Assembly: GCF_009827295.1 (NCBI RefSeq)
Contig: NZ_WTYD01000001.1
Coordinates: forward strand, 2,094,001 to 2,158,000
DNA: 64,000 nucleotides
Direction of reading: 5' to 3'
DNA from: Qipengyuania pelagi
Lineage (GTDB): Bacteria > Pseudomonadota > Alphaproteobacteria > Sphingomonadales > Sphingomonadaceae
The position numbers were made by a program, and so were the translations under genes. Under the pieces are notes generated by a model. The model was not told the DNA's origin, ran no database searches, and was given only the letters and a program-made list of their open reading frames with translations. How positions within the stretch are numbered: position 1 is the stretch's first letter; each line of letters begins with the position of its first letter. This document shows, one piece after another, positions 1 to 8,248 of this stretch.

Positions 1-170
1 TCATCGTCGTCCCACGAAGGCATCCAGTAGCGGACCTCCGGGGCGTAGCAAGCTAACCACTCGTCCCACTCGCGGTCATCGAGCAGCCTGGCTTCGCGGT
101 GCAGGAAGTCGACGATGTCCTGCCGCGTGGTCGGTTCTATGCTGAGCGTGTTCGTCGTCCCGGCGTTCAT
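1..170 (-). CDS. benB: benzoate 1,2-dioxygenase small (beta) subunit, 3' end cut by window edge
   Basis: Only the first 56 codons are inside the window. The protein begins MNAGTTNTLSIEPTTRQDIV and continues with FLHREARLLDDREWDEWLACY and YWMPSW, the usual opening of the beta subunit of ring-hydroxylating dioxygenases of the benzoate/toluate group. It should pair with the alpha subunit to give the oxygenase that turns benzoate into its cis-dihydrodiol. The start overlaps the stop of the alpha-subunit gene by four bases (ATGA, 167-170), so the two are translationally coupled. A GAGGG ribosome site lies seven bases upstream inside benA. The reductase (benC) and diol dehydrogenase (benD) would be expected beyond the left edge. 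Confidence 0.9.
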   Translation of the reverse strand, partial: MNAGTTNTLSIEPTTRQDIVDFLHREARLLDDREWDEWLACYAPEVRYWMPSWDDD

Positions 171-1555
171 GCGGCCGCCCTCATGGCCGATCCTTTTGTC
201 TCACGGTCACCGTCGCCGTCGCCGTCACTATCCGGCTTTCCTATTCCGGCGAGGAGTGCCTCGGCCCAGTAGGCGTGCTGCCTCACGAAGAGACCTTCAT
301 CCTCGCTGCGCTCGCCGCTCAGGACGGGCTCTATGCCGAGTGCCTTCGCGTTCTCGTCGGGTCCGTCGATCCAGCGGTCCGCGCCGCGGGAAAGGTCGTT
401 CCAGAGCTCTCCCGCACCTTCGTAGGAAGCCTGGCAGGACCGGAATTCCTCGAGGTCGTCGGGCGTCCCCATTCCGCTCACGTTGAAGAAGTCCTCATAC
501 TGTCGGATGCGCAGGGCACGCTCGGTCGCCCCCTCGTTCCTGGGAGCGAAGCAGTAGATCGTGACCTCCGTCTGATTGGCGTTCAGCGGACGAACGACCC
601 GGATCTGCGTGGAGAACTGGTCCATCACGTAGACGTTCGGGTAGAGACACAGGTTACGGGTCTGGTTGACGATGTGATCGGCCCTTTCGGCACCGAGGCG
701 TTCGACGAGTTCGTCTCGGTGCGCGTATATCGGACGCACTTCCGGATTGAGCGTGTTGGTCCACAGAAGGATGTGCCCATGCTCGAAGGCGTAGACACCT
801 CCGACGCTCTTCGACCAGCCGTTCGCATCGACGGTCTTGGTGCCTTCCGCCTCGTAGTTCCGCCGCCCCATGGTCGCCGAATAGTTCCAGTGCACCGAGC
901 TCACGTGATAGCCGTCCGCGCCGTTCTCGATCTGCAGCTTCCAGTTGCCATCGAAGACGTAGCTCGAGCTTCCACGCAGAACCTCGAGCCCATCGGGCGC
1001 CTGATCGACGATCTGGTCGAGGATCTTCGTCGTGCTCCCCAGGTGCTCTTCGAGCGGTTTCACGTCGTCCTGGAGACTGCCGAACAGGAAGCCCCTGTAC
1101 GACTCGAAACGAGCGATCCGGGTAAGGTCGTGCGAGCCTTCGGTGTTGAAACCCTCGGGATAGCTACCGGTCTTGCCATCCTTGACCTTGAGCAGCTTTC
1201 CATCGTTCTTGAAGGTCCACCCGTGGAAGGGGCAGGTGAAGGTACTCTTGTTGCCGGCCTTCTTCTTGCAGAGCATCGCCCCTCTGTGAGCGCATGCGTT
1301 CACGACCGCGTTGAGGTTTCCGTCCTTCGATCTGGTCACGATCACCGGCGTACGGCCGATCCACGTCGTGAAGTAGTCGTTCGGACCGGGAACCTGGCTC
1401 TCGTGCGCGAGGTACACCCAGTTGCCTTCGAAGATGTGTTTCATCTCGAGTTCGAAGAGCGTCTCGTCGGTGAAGATGTCCCGGCGACAGCGGAACTGAC
1501 CGGTTTCCTTGTCGTCGATGACGGCTGTTTCGATACGGGTCGCGATGTCCTGCAT
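167..1555 (-). CDS. benA: benzoate 1,2-dioxygenase large (alpha) subunit
   Basis: 462 aa, normal for the family. The N-terminal Rieske domain has CAH at 88-90 and CPFHGW at 108-113, giving the C-x-H ... C-x2-H ligands of a [2Fe-2S] cluster. The mononuclear iron site is seen in GADGYHVSSVH, with histidines near 217 and 222. It catalyses cis-dihydroxylation of benzoate, with electrons from a BenC-type reductase outside the window. The start at 1555 is chosen because AGGAG lies seven bases upstream; longer in-frame readings have no homology. It is fourth in the catBCA-benAB operon, 19 bases after catA. The C-terminus carries an odd Asp-Gly repeat (SDGDGDGD). Benzoate is the likeliest substrate; toluate or 2-halobenzoate cannot be excluded. 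Confidence 0.93.
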   Translation of the reverse strand: MQDIATRIETAVIDDKETGQFRCRRDIFTDETLFELEMKHIFEGNWVYLAHESQVPGPNDYFTTWIGRTPVIVTRSKDGNLNAVVNACAHRGAMLCKKKAGNKSTFTCPFHGWTFKNDGKLLKVKDGKTGSYPEGFNTEGSHDLTRIARFESYRGFLFGSLQDDVKPLEEHLGSTTKILDQIVDQAPDGLEVLRGSSSYVFDGNWKLQIENGADGYHVSSVHWNYSATMGRRNYEAEGTKTVDANGWSKSVGGVYAFEHGHILLWTNTLNPEVRPIYAHRDELVERLGAERADHIVNQTRNLCLYPNVYVMDQFSTQIRVVRPLNANQTEVTIYCFAPRNEGATERALRIRQYEDFFNVSGMGTPDDLEEFRSCQASYEGAGELWNDLSRGADRWIDGPDENAKALGIEPVLSGERSEDEGLFVRQHAYWAEALLAGIGKPDSDGDGDGDRETKGSAMRAAA

Positions 1556-1574
1556 GATGAAGCTCCTGGTCGGT

Positions 1575-2468
1575 TCAAGCGTCCACGGACAGGCGCTTGC
1601 GGGACGAGAATACCTCGTCGGCGTCGCTGTCGGCACGCTGCAGATGGAAGTCGAATTGGATGTTGGCGGTATCGCCCTGGCGGTTAGGGACGGGAAGCAG
1701 CCCATCCCGTGTACCGAAGGCGAAATCGTCCGCGGCGAAGGGGTCGTCGCCGAAGTTGATCTGGGTCGTGAGTTGCCGGTAACCGGGTGCTTCGATGAAG
1801 AAATGCACATGCGCGGGACGGTTGCCGTGGCGGCCCAGGACCTTCATGAGCTGATCGGAAGCACCGCCGGGCGGAACGCTGTATCCACTCGGCATCTTCG
1901 ATCGGAAGGCGTAACCTCCGTCTTCCGCCTGGATGCGGCGCCGATTGTTGAAGGGCGTCTGTTCGCCGGTCGGGTCGAAGTGGGAATAGAACCCCTTCGA
2001 GTTGGCATGCCAGACATGGACGATGGCGTTCTCCACCTGCTCGCCGTCGGGACCGTATATCCGTCCGCTCATGTAGAGGGTTCCGGTATCGTCCGGATCG
2101 TCCGTCAGATCGGCTCCGTTCTCGACCAGGGGCGCGCCCTGGACGTAGAGGGGTCCTTCGATCGTGCGGGGAGTGCCCCCGTCGCGCCCGGCCTCCTTGT
2201 CCTTTTCATCCATGTAGAGGTCGAGGAAATGCTCGATGCCGAGGCCCGGCATGATGAGGCCGAACTCGTCGGCACCTTCCTGGAGGAAATTGACGCCTTG
2301 CCAGACTTCGCCCTCGCTCAGGTCGTGCCTGACGATCACGCGCATCACCTGTTCGACGAGATCGCGCACGACCGCTTTTATTCGGTCATCACCTTCGCTC
2401 GAACCGGTCCCCGCGACCTTGTCGAGGAGTTGCTGGACAGCCGGGCTGTCGACGAAACCTTCCTGCAT
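1575..2468 (-). CDS. catA: catechol 1,2-dioxygenase (intradiol)
   Basis: 297 aa, typical for CatA. It cleaves catechol between the hydroxyls to cis,cis-muconate. The N-terminal helical dimerisation region is followed by the intradiol core. The four non-haem Fe(III) ligands are visible as Tyr161 (GFYSHF), Tyr196 (SGYSVP), His220 and His222 (PAHVHF), with spacing as in characterised CatA proteins. The start at 2468 has a GGAG six bases upstream; an ATG six bases earlier (2474) sits directly on that GGAG and is less likely. The gene is third in the catB-catC-catA-benA-benB operon and supplies the substrate for CatB. Chlorocatechol specificity cannot be judged by eye. Confidence 0.95.
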   Translation of the reverse strand: MQEGFVDSPAVQQLLDKVAGTGSSEGDDRIKAVVRDLVEQVMRVIVRHDLSEGEVWQGVNFLQEGADEFGLIMPGLGIEHFLDLYMDEKDKEAGRDGGTPRTIEGPLYVQGAPLVENGADLTDDPDDTGTLYMSGRIYGPDGEQVENAIVHVWHANSKGFYSHFDPTGEQTPFNNRRRIQAEDGGYAFRSKMPSGYSVPPGGASDQLMKVLGRHGNRPAHVHFFIEAPGYRQLTTQINFGDDPFAADDFAFGTRDGLLPVPNRQGDTANIQFDFHLQRADSDADEVFSSRKRLSVDA

Positions 2469-2488
2469 TTCCATCTCCGTAACTTGTA

Positions 2489-2779
2489 TTATCTGTCATC
2501 GTCGTAGGTCGAGGAAGGGTGCCGGCATAGCGCGGTGATCTTCATCGTCATGAACGGGTAGAGCGGCAGGCCCGTGAGCAATTCGTGGAGCTGGGCGTTG
2601 TCTTCGACATCGAAGATGCTGACGTTCGCGTATTGGCCAGCGACCCGCCAGATGTGTCGCCACGTGCCCGCTCGCTGCAGCTCCTGAAACTGCTCCTTCT
2701 CGGCAGCCTTCAGGCGCTCCGCCTCGGAGCGGTCGAAGGAAAGGGGGATGTCGACAGCCATCTCGACCATGAAAAGCAT
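2489..2779 (-). CDS. catC: muconolactone delta-isomerase
   Basis: 96 aa, the standard CatC size. MLFMVEMAVDIP and the motifs ERLKAAEKEQ, WRHIWRVAGQYAN, and LPLYPFMTMKITAL mark the ferredoxin-like muconolactone isomerase fold. It converts muconolactone to 3-oxoadipate enol-lactone, the step after CatB. Its start codon shares one base with the catB stop (TGATG), and GGAGG lies nine bases upstream. CatA begins 20 bases downstream of its stop, so catBCA is one transcription unit. No catD is directly adjacent; the alpha/beta hydrolase at 9950-10648 is a possible but unproven enol-lactonase. Confidence 0.95.
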   Translation of the reverse strand: MLFMVEMAVDIPLSFDRSEAERLKAAEKEQFQELQRAGTWRHIWRVAGQYANVSIFDVEDNAQLHELLTGLPLYPFMTMKITALCRHPSSTYDDDR

Positions 2780-3945
2780 CAGCTCGCGCCTCCGATCGCG
2801 TGAAGTTTGGGTGTTGCCCGATCGCGCCTGAAATGCTGCAGCTTGTCCTCGTCGATCTCGACACCGAGACCGGGGCCATTGGGAACTGCCAGTTCGAAGT
2901 CCGCATAGGCTAGGGATGTGGTCAGTAGTTCCTCCGTCAGGAGCAGGGGACCGAAGAGTTCCGTTCCCCAGGAAAGGGAAGGGAGGGTCGAGAACAGGTG
3001 CGCGGATGCGGCCGTTCCGACACCCGCCTCCAGCATGGTCCCGCCGTAGAGGCCCATGCCGGCAGCGGCACCGATCATCGCCACATCGTGAGCGGCGTGA
3101 AGTCCGCCGGACTGCGCGATCTTGATCGCGAAGGCCCGGGCTCCGCCCGAAGCTGCCAGATCGAAGGCTTCCGCAGGACCATGCAGCGATTCGTCTGCCA
3201 TGATCGGGATCGCAGCCCTGGCCGTGAGCCTTACGGTGGCGTTCCGCAGATCGCGTGGGAGCGGCTGCTCGACCAGCTCGCAACCCGCATCCGCCAGTGC
3301 CGCGATACCGCGTTCCGCCGCTGCTTCGTCCCAGGCCTGATTGACGTCCACGCGGACGCTGCCGCGGTCGCCAATAGCACGCTTGATCGCCGCCACATGT
3401 GCGACGTCCTCGTCGACCGGCCGTTTTCCGATCTTGAGCTTGAATATCCTGTGCCGACACTGTGACAGCATGGCCTCGGCTTCGGCGATGTCCCGTTCGG
3501 TGTTCCCGCTTGCGAGGGTCCAGGCCACGGGCAGGGTTTCACGGCGCCGTCCGCCCCCGATGAGATCGGAGATCGGCAGTCCGAGCCGCTGTCCCATGAG
3601 GTCTAGCAAGGCTGTCTCGACCGCACATTTCGCGATCCTGTTGCCCGAGACATGCCTGTCGATATCGGCCATCGTCGCACCGACCTTCGCGAGATCGTGG
3701 TTCGCCAGCAGGGGGGCGATGTAGGTGTCGATGGCGAGCTTTATCCCTTCGGGACTTTCTTCCCCGTAGCTCAACCCCCCTATGGTCGTCCCTTCGCCGA
3801 TGCCGGTTGCGCCGTCCGTGTCACGGATACGGACGATGACGATCGACTGGGCGTTCATCGTCACCATGGCCAAGGCATGGGGTCTGATGGTCGGAAGGTC
3901 GACGATCAGGGTCTCGATCGAACCCAATTTGACGCGGTTTGCCAT
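2779..3945 (-). CDS. catB: muconate cycloisomerase
   Basis: 388 aa, enolase superfamily. It lactonises cis,cis-muconate to muconolactone. Catalytic features of the muconate-lactonising subgroup are present: the KLK motif (Lys169, Lys171), metal ligands Asp200 (VDVNQAW), Glu226 (ELVEQP) and Asp251 (ADES), and the second base Lys275 (AIKIAQSGG). It is the first gene of the operon and reads away from catR, so the catBCA-benAB promoter must lie in 3946-4045. Whether it also accepts chloromuconates is not readable from the sequence; the neighbouring benAB genes favour ordinary benzoate metabolism. Confidence 0.95.
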   Translation of the reverse strand: MANRVKLGSIETLIVDLPTIRPHALAMVTMNAQSIVIVRIRDTDGATGIGEGTTIGGLSYGEESPEGIKLAIDTYIAPLLANHDLAKVGATMADIDRHVSGNRIAKCAVETALLDLMGQRLGLPISDLIGGGRRRETLPVAWTLASGNTERDIAEAEAMLSQCRHRIFKLKIGKRPVDEDVAHVAAIKRAIGDRGSVRVDVNQAWDEAAAERGIAALADAGCELVEQPLPRDLRNATVRLTARAAIPIMADESLHGPAEAFDLAASGGARAFAIKIAQSGGLHAAHDVAMIGAAAGMGLYGGTMLEAGVGTAASAHLFSTLPSLSWGTELFGPLLLTEELLTTSLAYADFELAVPNGPGLGVEIDEDKLQHFRRDRATPKLHAIGGAS

Positions 3946-4026
3946 TCAGACTTTCTCGGTGTTCCTCTCCGGTGGGGTATGCTCTTCCGATCGATGGTTG
4001 CCAAAGACTGATATCGTCTTAGGGTC

Positions 4027-4041
4027 ATACCAGGAGGGTAT
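4027..4041. promoter_or_regulatory. LysR-type operator box ATAC-N7-GTAT overlapping the catR ribosome site
   Basis: ATACCAGGAGGGTAT is a textbook LTTR recognition site: ATAC-N7-GTAT, T-N11-A with dyad symmetry, arms CATACC/GGTATG. It lies between divergent catB and catR, and its centre is the AGGAGG Shine-Dalgarno of catR. Bound CatR could thus repress its own expression while acting on catB about 80 bases away. The same ATAC-N7-GTAT pattern recurs upstream of the TonB receptor at 7805-7819. Confidence 0.7.
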
Positions 4042-4045
4042 GTCG

Positions 4046-4984
4046 ATGGATTTGCGCCAACTCCGGTATTTCGTGGCGGTCGCGGAAGAACGGAACATCA
4101 CGAGAGCCGCGGAGCGGCTGAACATGGCCCAGCCGCCCCTGAGCCGGCAGATCAAGCAGTTCGAGGAAGAGATCGGGACCGATCTCTTCGATCGCAGCGC
4201 GCGGCCCCTGGAACTTACGAAGGTCGGGCGACTGGTGCTCGAGCAGGCGCTTCAGGTCCTGGGTCGCATGTCCGAGATGCGGTCCATGGTAGACCGGGCG
4301 ATCGCCGCCGATCGGCGCAGGCTTTCCATAGGGTTCGTGGCCTCGACCATCTATGCCCGCCTGCCTCCCATCATTCGCGAATTGCGTGCCAGCGATCCTC
4401 AGCTGGATCTCGGCCTGCTCGAGCTCGTCAGTCTCGATCAGGTCGTTGCTCTGAAGGACGGACGGATCGATGTCGGGTTCGGTCGGATAAGGTTCGAGGA
4501 CGAGTCCGTCCGCAGGATAGTTCTGCGCAGGGAACCTCTGGTCGCCGCGATACCGACGGCGCACAGGCTCGCTTCTTCCGATCGGGAGCTTCTGGCGTTG
4601 CAGGACCTGGATGAGGTGGATCTGGTCCTTTATCCCCGAGAGCCCAGGCCCAGCTATGCCGATCAGGTTCTTCGCCTGATGAACGATGCCGGGGTCAGAC
4701 CGAGGGTCGCCTACGAGGTGAGGGAACTGCAGATCGCGGTCGGCCTGGTAGCGGCCGGAGAGGGGGTTTGCATCGTGCCGGAGTCGGTCGCGAAGGCCCA
4801 TATGGACGGCGTGTGCTATCGGTCCCTTCCGCCTGAAGCGGCATCACCGATCATCATGAACCATCGTCATGAGGATCGCTCGCCAGAGTTGAGACTCCTG
4901 GCTGACGTCATCGTGCGCACTTACGAGGTATGGGGCTATCCCATTCCAGAAGCTCTGCACAGTCTCGCCAACGGTGTCGACTGA
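4046..4984 (+). CDS. catR: LysR-family regulator of the cat-ben operon (CatR/BenM type)
   Basis: 312 aa, LysR size. The N-terminal winged HTH (MDLRQLRYFVAVAEERNITR ... AERLNMAQPPLSRQIKQFEE) carries the CatR/BenM-style MAQPPLSRQI recognition helix. The C-terminal periplasmic-binding-like domain would sense muconate and/or benzoate. ATG 4046 is preferred because AGGAGG (4032-4037) is eight bases upstream; ATG 4040 would be only two bases away. It is divergent from catB with a 100-base gap holding a perfect LTTR box. It ends convergent with the TonB receptor, separated by a 13-bp hairpin. The CatR assignment follows from position and family; the effector is inferred. Confidence 0.9.
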   Translation: MDLRQLRYFVAVAEERNITRAAERLNMAQPPLSRQIKQFEEEIGTDLFDRSARPLELTKVGRLVLEQALQVLGRMSEMRSMVDRAIAADRRRLSIGFVASTIYARLPPIIRELRASDPQLDLGLLELVSLDQVVALKDGRIDVGFGRIRFEDESVRRIVLRREPLVAAIPTAHRLASSDRELLALQDLDEVDLVLYPREPRPSYADQVLRLMNDAGVRPRVAYEVRELQIAVGLVAAGEGVCIVPESVAKAHMDGVCYRSLPPEAASPIIMNHRHEDRSPELRLLADVIVRTYEVWGYPIPEALHSLANGVD

Positions 4985-5041
4985 GTTCGGCATGTCACGT
5001 CCCGCGTGCCGGTCGTAAATCTTTTCCGACGTGAAAGAATA

Positions 5042-5074
5042 CTCGCCCAGACGTCCGTCGAACGTCTGGGCGAG
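5042..5074 (-). terminator. 13-bp perfect hairpin between convergent catR and TonB receptor genes
   Basis: CTCGCCCAGACGT (5042-5054), loop CCGTCGA, ACGTCTGGGCGAG (5062-5074). The stem is perfect and sits between two convergent genes. Read on the minus strand it is followed by ATTCTTTC, a weak U-rich stretch, so it best fits termination of the receptor transcript and may act on both. Confidence 0.75.
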
Positions 5075-5115
5075 CAGGCCGAACAGGTTCAGGAGGAGAG
5101 ATTCCCGACTGCCCG

Positions 5116-7713
5116 TTAGAAGTTGATGACACCCTCGAATGTGAACATGCGCGGCGGACCGTACGTGACCTCGGCGTATCCGGACGCTGCGGTCAGGGAT
5201 GAATTGCCGCTGCCGCGATAGGCCTTGTCCGTGAGGTTCGTCACACCTGCGGTCAGCGTGAAGCGGTTGTCCGGCGCTTCGTAACGGATCAGCGCATTGA
5301 CAAGGGCATATCCGTCCTGTGCGATCTGCTCGGTATTGGGCGCATCGAAATAGGTCTTGCTGCGATAGGCGACATCGACCCGTGGTGTGATCGATCCGGC
5401 GCCGACCGGGATCTCGTAGGCGAAACCGCCATTGAGGCTCCATTTCGGCGTGTAGGCCTGCATGTCGTCGAGATCGACCCGACCCAGGGCCCCGGGTGCC
5501 AGATTGGCCTGACCGGTTTCGAGAGCGGGCGTAAAGCTGTCATACTGGAAATCGGTGTACCCTGCCCCGAAATTGATGATCAGGGGGCCGATCGGGCTTA
5601 CCGATCCTTCCACCTCGAAGCCGTCGATCGTGGCTTGGCCTGCATTTCGCACCACCGGCGCGACCCCCTCACGAACGACGATCTGGATGTCGTCGTACTT
5701 GGACCGGAAGACCGCGGCTGACAGTCGCAGGGTTCGCCCGATGAGCAGCTTGCCGCCGAGTTCGTAGGAACTCACAGTCTCGGGGTCGAAGGCCGGCAGG
5801 AATTCACGCCCCGTTGGCGAGTTGGGGGAGATCACCGGCTGCACGATACGCGTGTTGAAACCGCCGCTCTTGAAGCCCTGCGAGTAGCTGGCGTAGGTCA
5901 TGAACTCGGGGGTCCATTGATACTGTAGCGTGGCCGCAGGGGTGAAACGGCTGTCGGTCCGCGAGTTCAGGACCGGATCGAACAGGTAGACCGTCGAGCC
6001 CCTGCAGGTCGCAGCGGCAGGGCCCGTCCGGGGCGGCCCGAGACAGACCGTCTGTCCGTTGAGGGGTGCGGGATAGGCGACGTTGTAGCCGACATTCGTA
6101 TACCCGAACCCCGAACCCGCTGCGGTCTCGAACGGCGTCGCTTCCTTCTCGTCGCGCGTGTACCGCAGGCCGACCGTCAGATCGAGCTTTTCGGTGAAGG
6201 CATAGGTCGCCTGCGCGAAGAACGCGATGGACTCGTTCTTGATGTCCGCGTTGTTGTTCAGCCCGCCGACGCGCAGTTCCTCCCCGCTGGTCTGACTGAT
6301 CTGCGAGGGCAGGTAGACCGGGTAGAACTGGAAGTCCGTCTCGCGGAAGTAATACGCACCGAGCTGATAGTTCAGGCGCCCGTTGGCGGTCTCGCCGAGG
6401 AACTGGAGTTCCTGCGTGAACTGCTTGATGTCGTCGCTGTTGACCGTCTCGAGGATCAGGAGAGGCGTGTTGTCCGCGTCACGGATCGAGAAGGGCTTCG
6501 TCTCCCTGTAGGCGGTGATCGATTTGACGGTCAGCCAGTCCGCGACGTCGTACTGCAGGGTCAGACCCGCACCGTACATCTCGAGTTCCGAGCGGCTGGG
6601 AGCGTTCGAAGCGACCTGGTAGGGTCCGAGCGCGAGATATTGGTTGTTCGCGCAGCGGCGATCGTTGTTTTCGGGGACGGGCGTCGGGGGTGACGTCAGG
6701 GCGAAGCCGGGACATCCGGCGATCGCGGAAGCGAACCGCACGAAGGCGGCGCTGGTATTGATGCCACCGAAAACCGTGGGCGAACCGTTCAGATCGTCCT
6801 TGGTGTAATCCCCGATGAGCAGGGCCTCGAACCTGTCATTGGGTTGCCACAGGAGACTTGCCCGCACTGCGAAGGTATTGACGTCGCCGTAATCGCGACC
6901 GTTGAGGATATTGGTCACGTAACCGTCGCGCTTGCGCTTGATGGCCGCGCCGCGGAAGGCCAGCGTATCGCTGATGGGTACGTTGACCACACCCCGGACT
7001 TCCATCCGGTCGTAGTCGCCGACGACCGCGCCGGCATTGCCGGAGATCCCGCTGAACTGCGGGCGTGCGGAGAACACCTGGATCGCGCCCCCTACCGTGT
7101 TGCGACCGAACAGTGTGCCCTGCGGCCCGCGGAGGACCTCGACACGTTCGACGTCGAGCAGGGAGATGGCCGTTCCGCTCGCGCGGGCGAAATACACGCC
7201 ATCGACGTAGAAACCGACGCCCGGGTCGGTCGACGTGAGGAAGTCGGTCTGGCCGACGCCGCGAATGAAGATCGCGGAGGAGGAGCTGTTTCCGGACGCC
7301 GGGGCGACCGCACTGAACTGGACGTTGGGAGCGAGCTGGGTCAGCTTGTCGGAGGAATCGATCTGCCGGTCGGCAAGCGCCTCGCCGCCGAACGCCGCGA
7401 CGGAGATCGGGACGTTCTGGATGCCCTCCTCGCGCCGGCGTGCGGTCACGGTGATGACCCCGATGCCGCCGGCATCACGTGTCGATGCTGCTTCTTGTCC
7501 GGCCGGCTCGTCGCCGTAACTTGGAGGGGACGCCTGGGCCGCCGAGGTGCCTGCCTCGATCGCAGGCTGATCGGCATCGCCGATCTGATCCTCTGTCTGA
7601 CCGGCGGGTTCTGCGGAGCTCTGGGCTGCTGCAGGTGCAGCGATGCCAAGCGCCAGGCAGAGCGCCGTTGCCGAAACCGAGCAGCGCATGGCGAGGCTTG
7701 TAGCGTTCTTCAT
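5116..7713 (-). CDS. TonB-dependent outer-membrane receptor
   Basis: 865 aa. A signal peptide (MKNATSLAMRCSVSATALCL then AxA-Q cleavage) precedes a low-complexity linker. The TonB-box-like GVITVTARRREE follows, then a plug domain (NVPISVAAFGGEALADRQID, FIRGVGQTDF, LRGPQGTLFGRNTVGGAI) and a long beta-barrel ending in Phe (EGVINF). It should import a ligand across the outer membrane using TonB-ExbBD energy. The start at 7713 has GGGAG six bases upstream; ATG 7719 is the alternative. Proximity to cat-ben and a shared LysR-type box upstream suggest an aromatic or related ligand; siderophore receptors look similar, so this is inference. Confidence 0.9.
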   Translation of the reverse strand: MKNATSLAMRCSVSATALCLALGIAAPAAAQSSAEPAGQTEDQIGDADQPAIEAGTSAAQASPPSYGDEPAGQEAASTRDAGGIGVITVTARRREEGIQNVPISVAAFGGEALADRQIDSSDKLTQLAPNVQFSAVAPASGNSSSSAIFIRGVGQTDFLTSTDPGVGFYVDGVYFARASGTAISLLDVERVEVLRGPQGTLFGRNTVGGAIQVFSARPQFSGISGNAGAVVGDYDRMEVRGVVNVPISDTLAFRGAAIKRKRDGYVTNILNGRDYGDVNTFAVRASLLWQPNDRFEALLIGDYTKDDLNGSPTVFGGINTSAAFVRFASAIAGCPGFALTSPPTPVPENNDRRCANNQYLALGPYQVASNAPSRSELEMYGAGLTLQYDVADWLTVKSITAYRETKPFSIRDADNTPLLILETVNSDDIKQFTQELQFLGETANGRLNYQLGAYYFRETDFQFYPVYLPSQISQTSGEELRVGGLNNNADIKNESIAFFAQATYAFTEKLDLTVGLRYTRDEKEATPFETAAGSGFGYTNVGYNVAYPAPLNGQTVCLGPPRTGPAAATCRGSTVYLFDPVLNSRTDSRFTPAATLQYQWTPEFMTYASYSQGFKSGGFNTRIVQPVISPNSPTGREFLPAFDPETVSSYELGGKLLIGRTLRLSAAVFRSKYDDIQIVVREGVAPVVRNAGQATIDGFEVEGSVSPIGPLIINFGAGYTDFQYDSFTPALETGQANLAPGALGRVDLDDMQAYTPKWSLNGGFAYEIPVGAGSITPRVDVAYRSKTYFDAPNTEQIAQDGYALVNALIRYEAPDNRFTLTAGVTNLTDKAYRGSGNSSLTAASGYAEVTYGPPRMFTFEGVINF

Positions 7714-8248
7714 TCCCATCTCCCTGTATCGGTTCCACGGTCCATGACTGACCGACCGACCTTGTTTATGGTTCGAGAGTGATGGGAAAATCGGCACCGG
7801 TCCAATACGGATGGTGTATTTTTTCCATACCTTTTCGATCATGAAAGCCCCATTCCGACACTGGGCCTACACGTTCTCCGTGCAGATGCAGGACGCTTTC
7901 CCTTGTATTACGAGGCATATCCAAGCCTCTCGGGAGAAGCCCATTCCCGCGAACGGGCTGCACGAATGAGGATCGCTCGACGACCGCGGATCGCTTCAAG
8001 GCCGCGGAACACTCCCCCCTTTGGACGAGTGCCGCCGGGGCTGGAGAAAGCACGGTCGGCGGCACTCGATTTTCGCCCTGGACGATACGATCGGCAGCAT
8101 CTCCGCTCAACCGAGCGGTGGAGAGACAGGGGGATCGGGCTCGGTCGCAGACAGACCACACCGATGCGATATGCTGGGGAATGTATTCGGAGCGTGATGG
8201 AACGGACTTCTTCACCGGTCCAGTCGATCCAGTCGGATCTGCCCGTGA
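7714..8248. other. 535-base intergenic region upstream of the TonB receptor
   Basis: No convincing gene. It holds the receptor promoter region with three LysR-type half-sites near 7805-7830. The remaining 7840-8248 shows only short open frames of skewed composition without recognisable protein features. Confidence 0.5.
7805..7830. promoter_or_regulatory. LysR-type box array upstream of the TonB receptor
   Basis: ATAC (7805-7808), GTAT (7816-7819) and ATAC (7827-7830) are spaced exactly 11 bases apart. They form ATAC-N7-GTAT, identical in pattern to the catR box at 4027-4041, followed by an overlapping GTAT-N7-ATAC. The site is about 90-115 bases upstream of the receptor start codon, a usual place for an LTTR binding and activation region. 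Confidence 0.55.

Noticed and set aside
1509..2507. 332-codon plus-strand frame opposite catA
   Set aside because: Antisense shadow; CatA has all four iron ligands on the minus strand.
6844..7782. 312-codon plus-strand frame opposite the TonB receptor
   Set aside because: Antisense shadow of the plug and signal region, no independent features.
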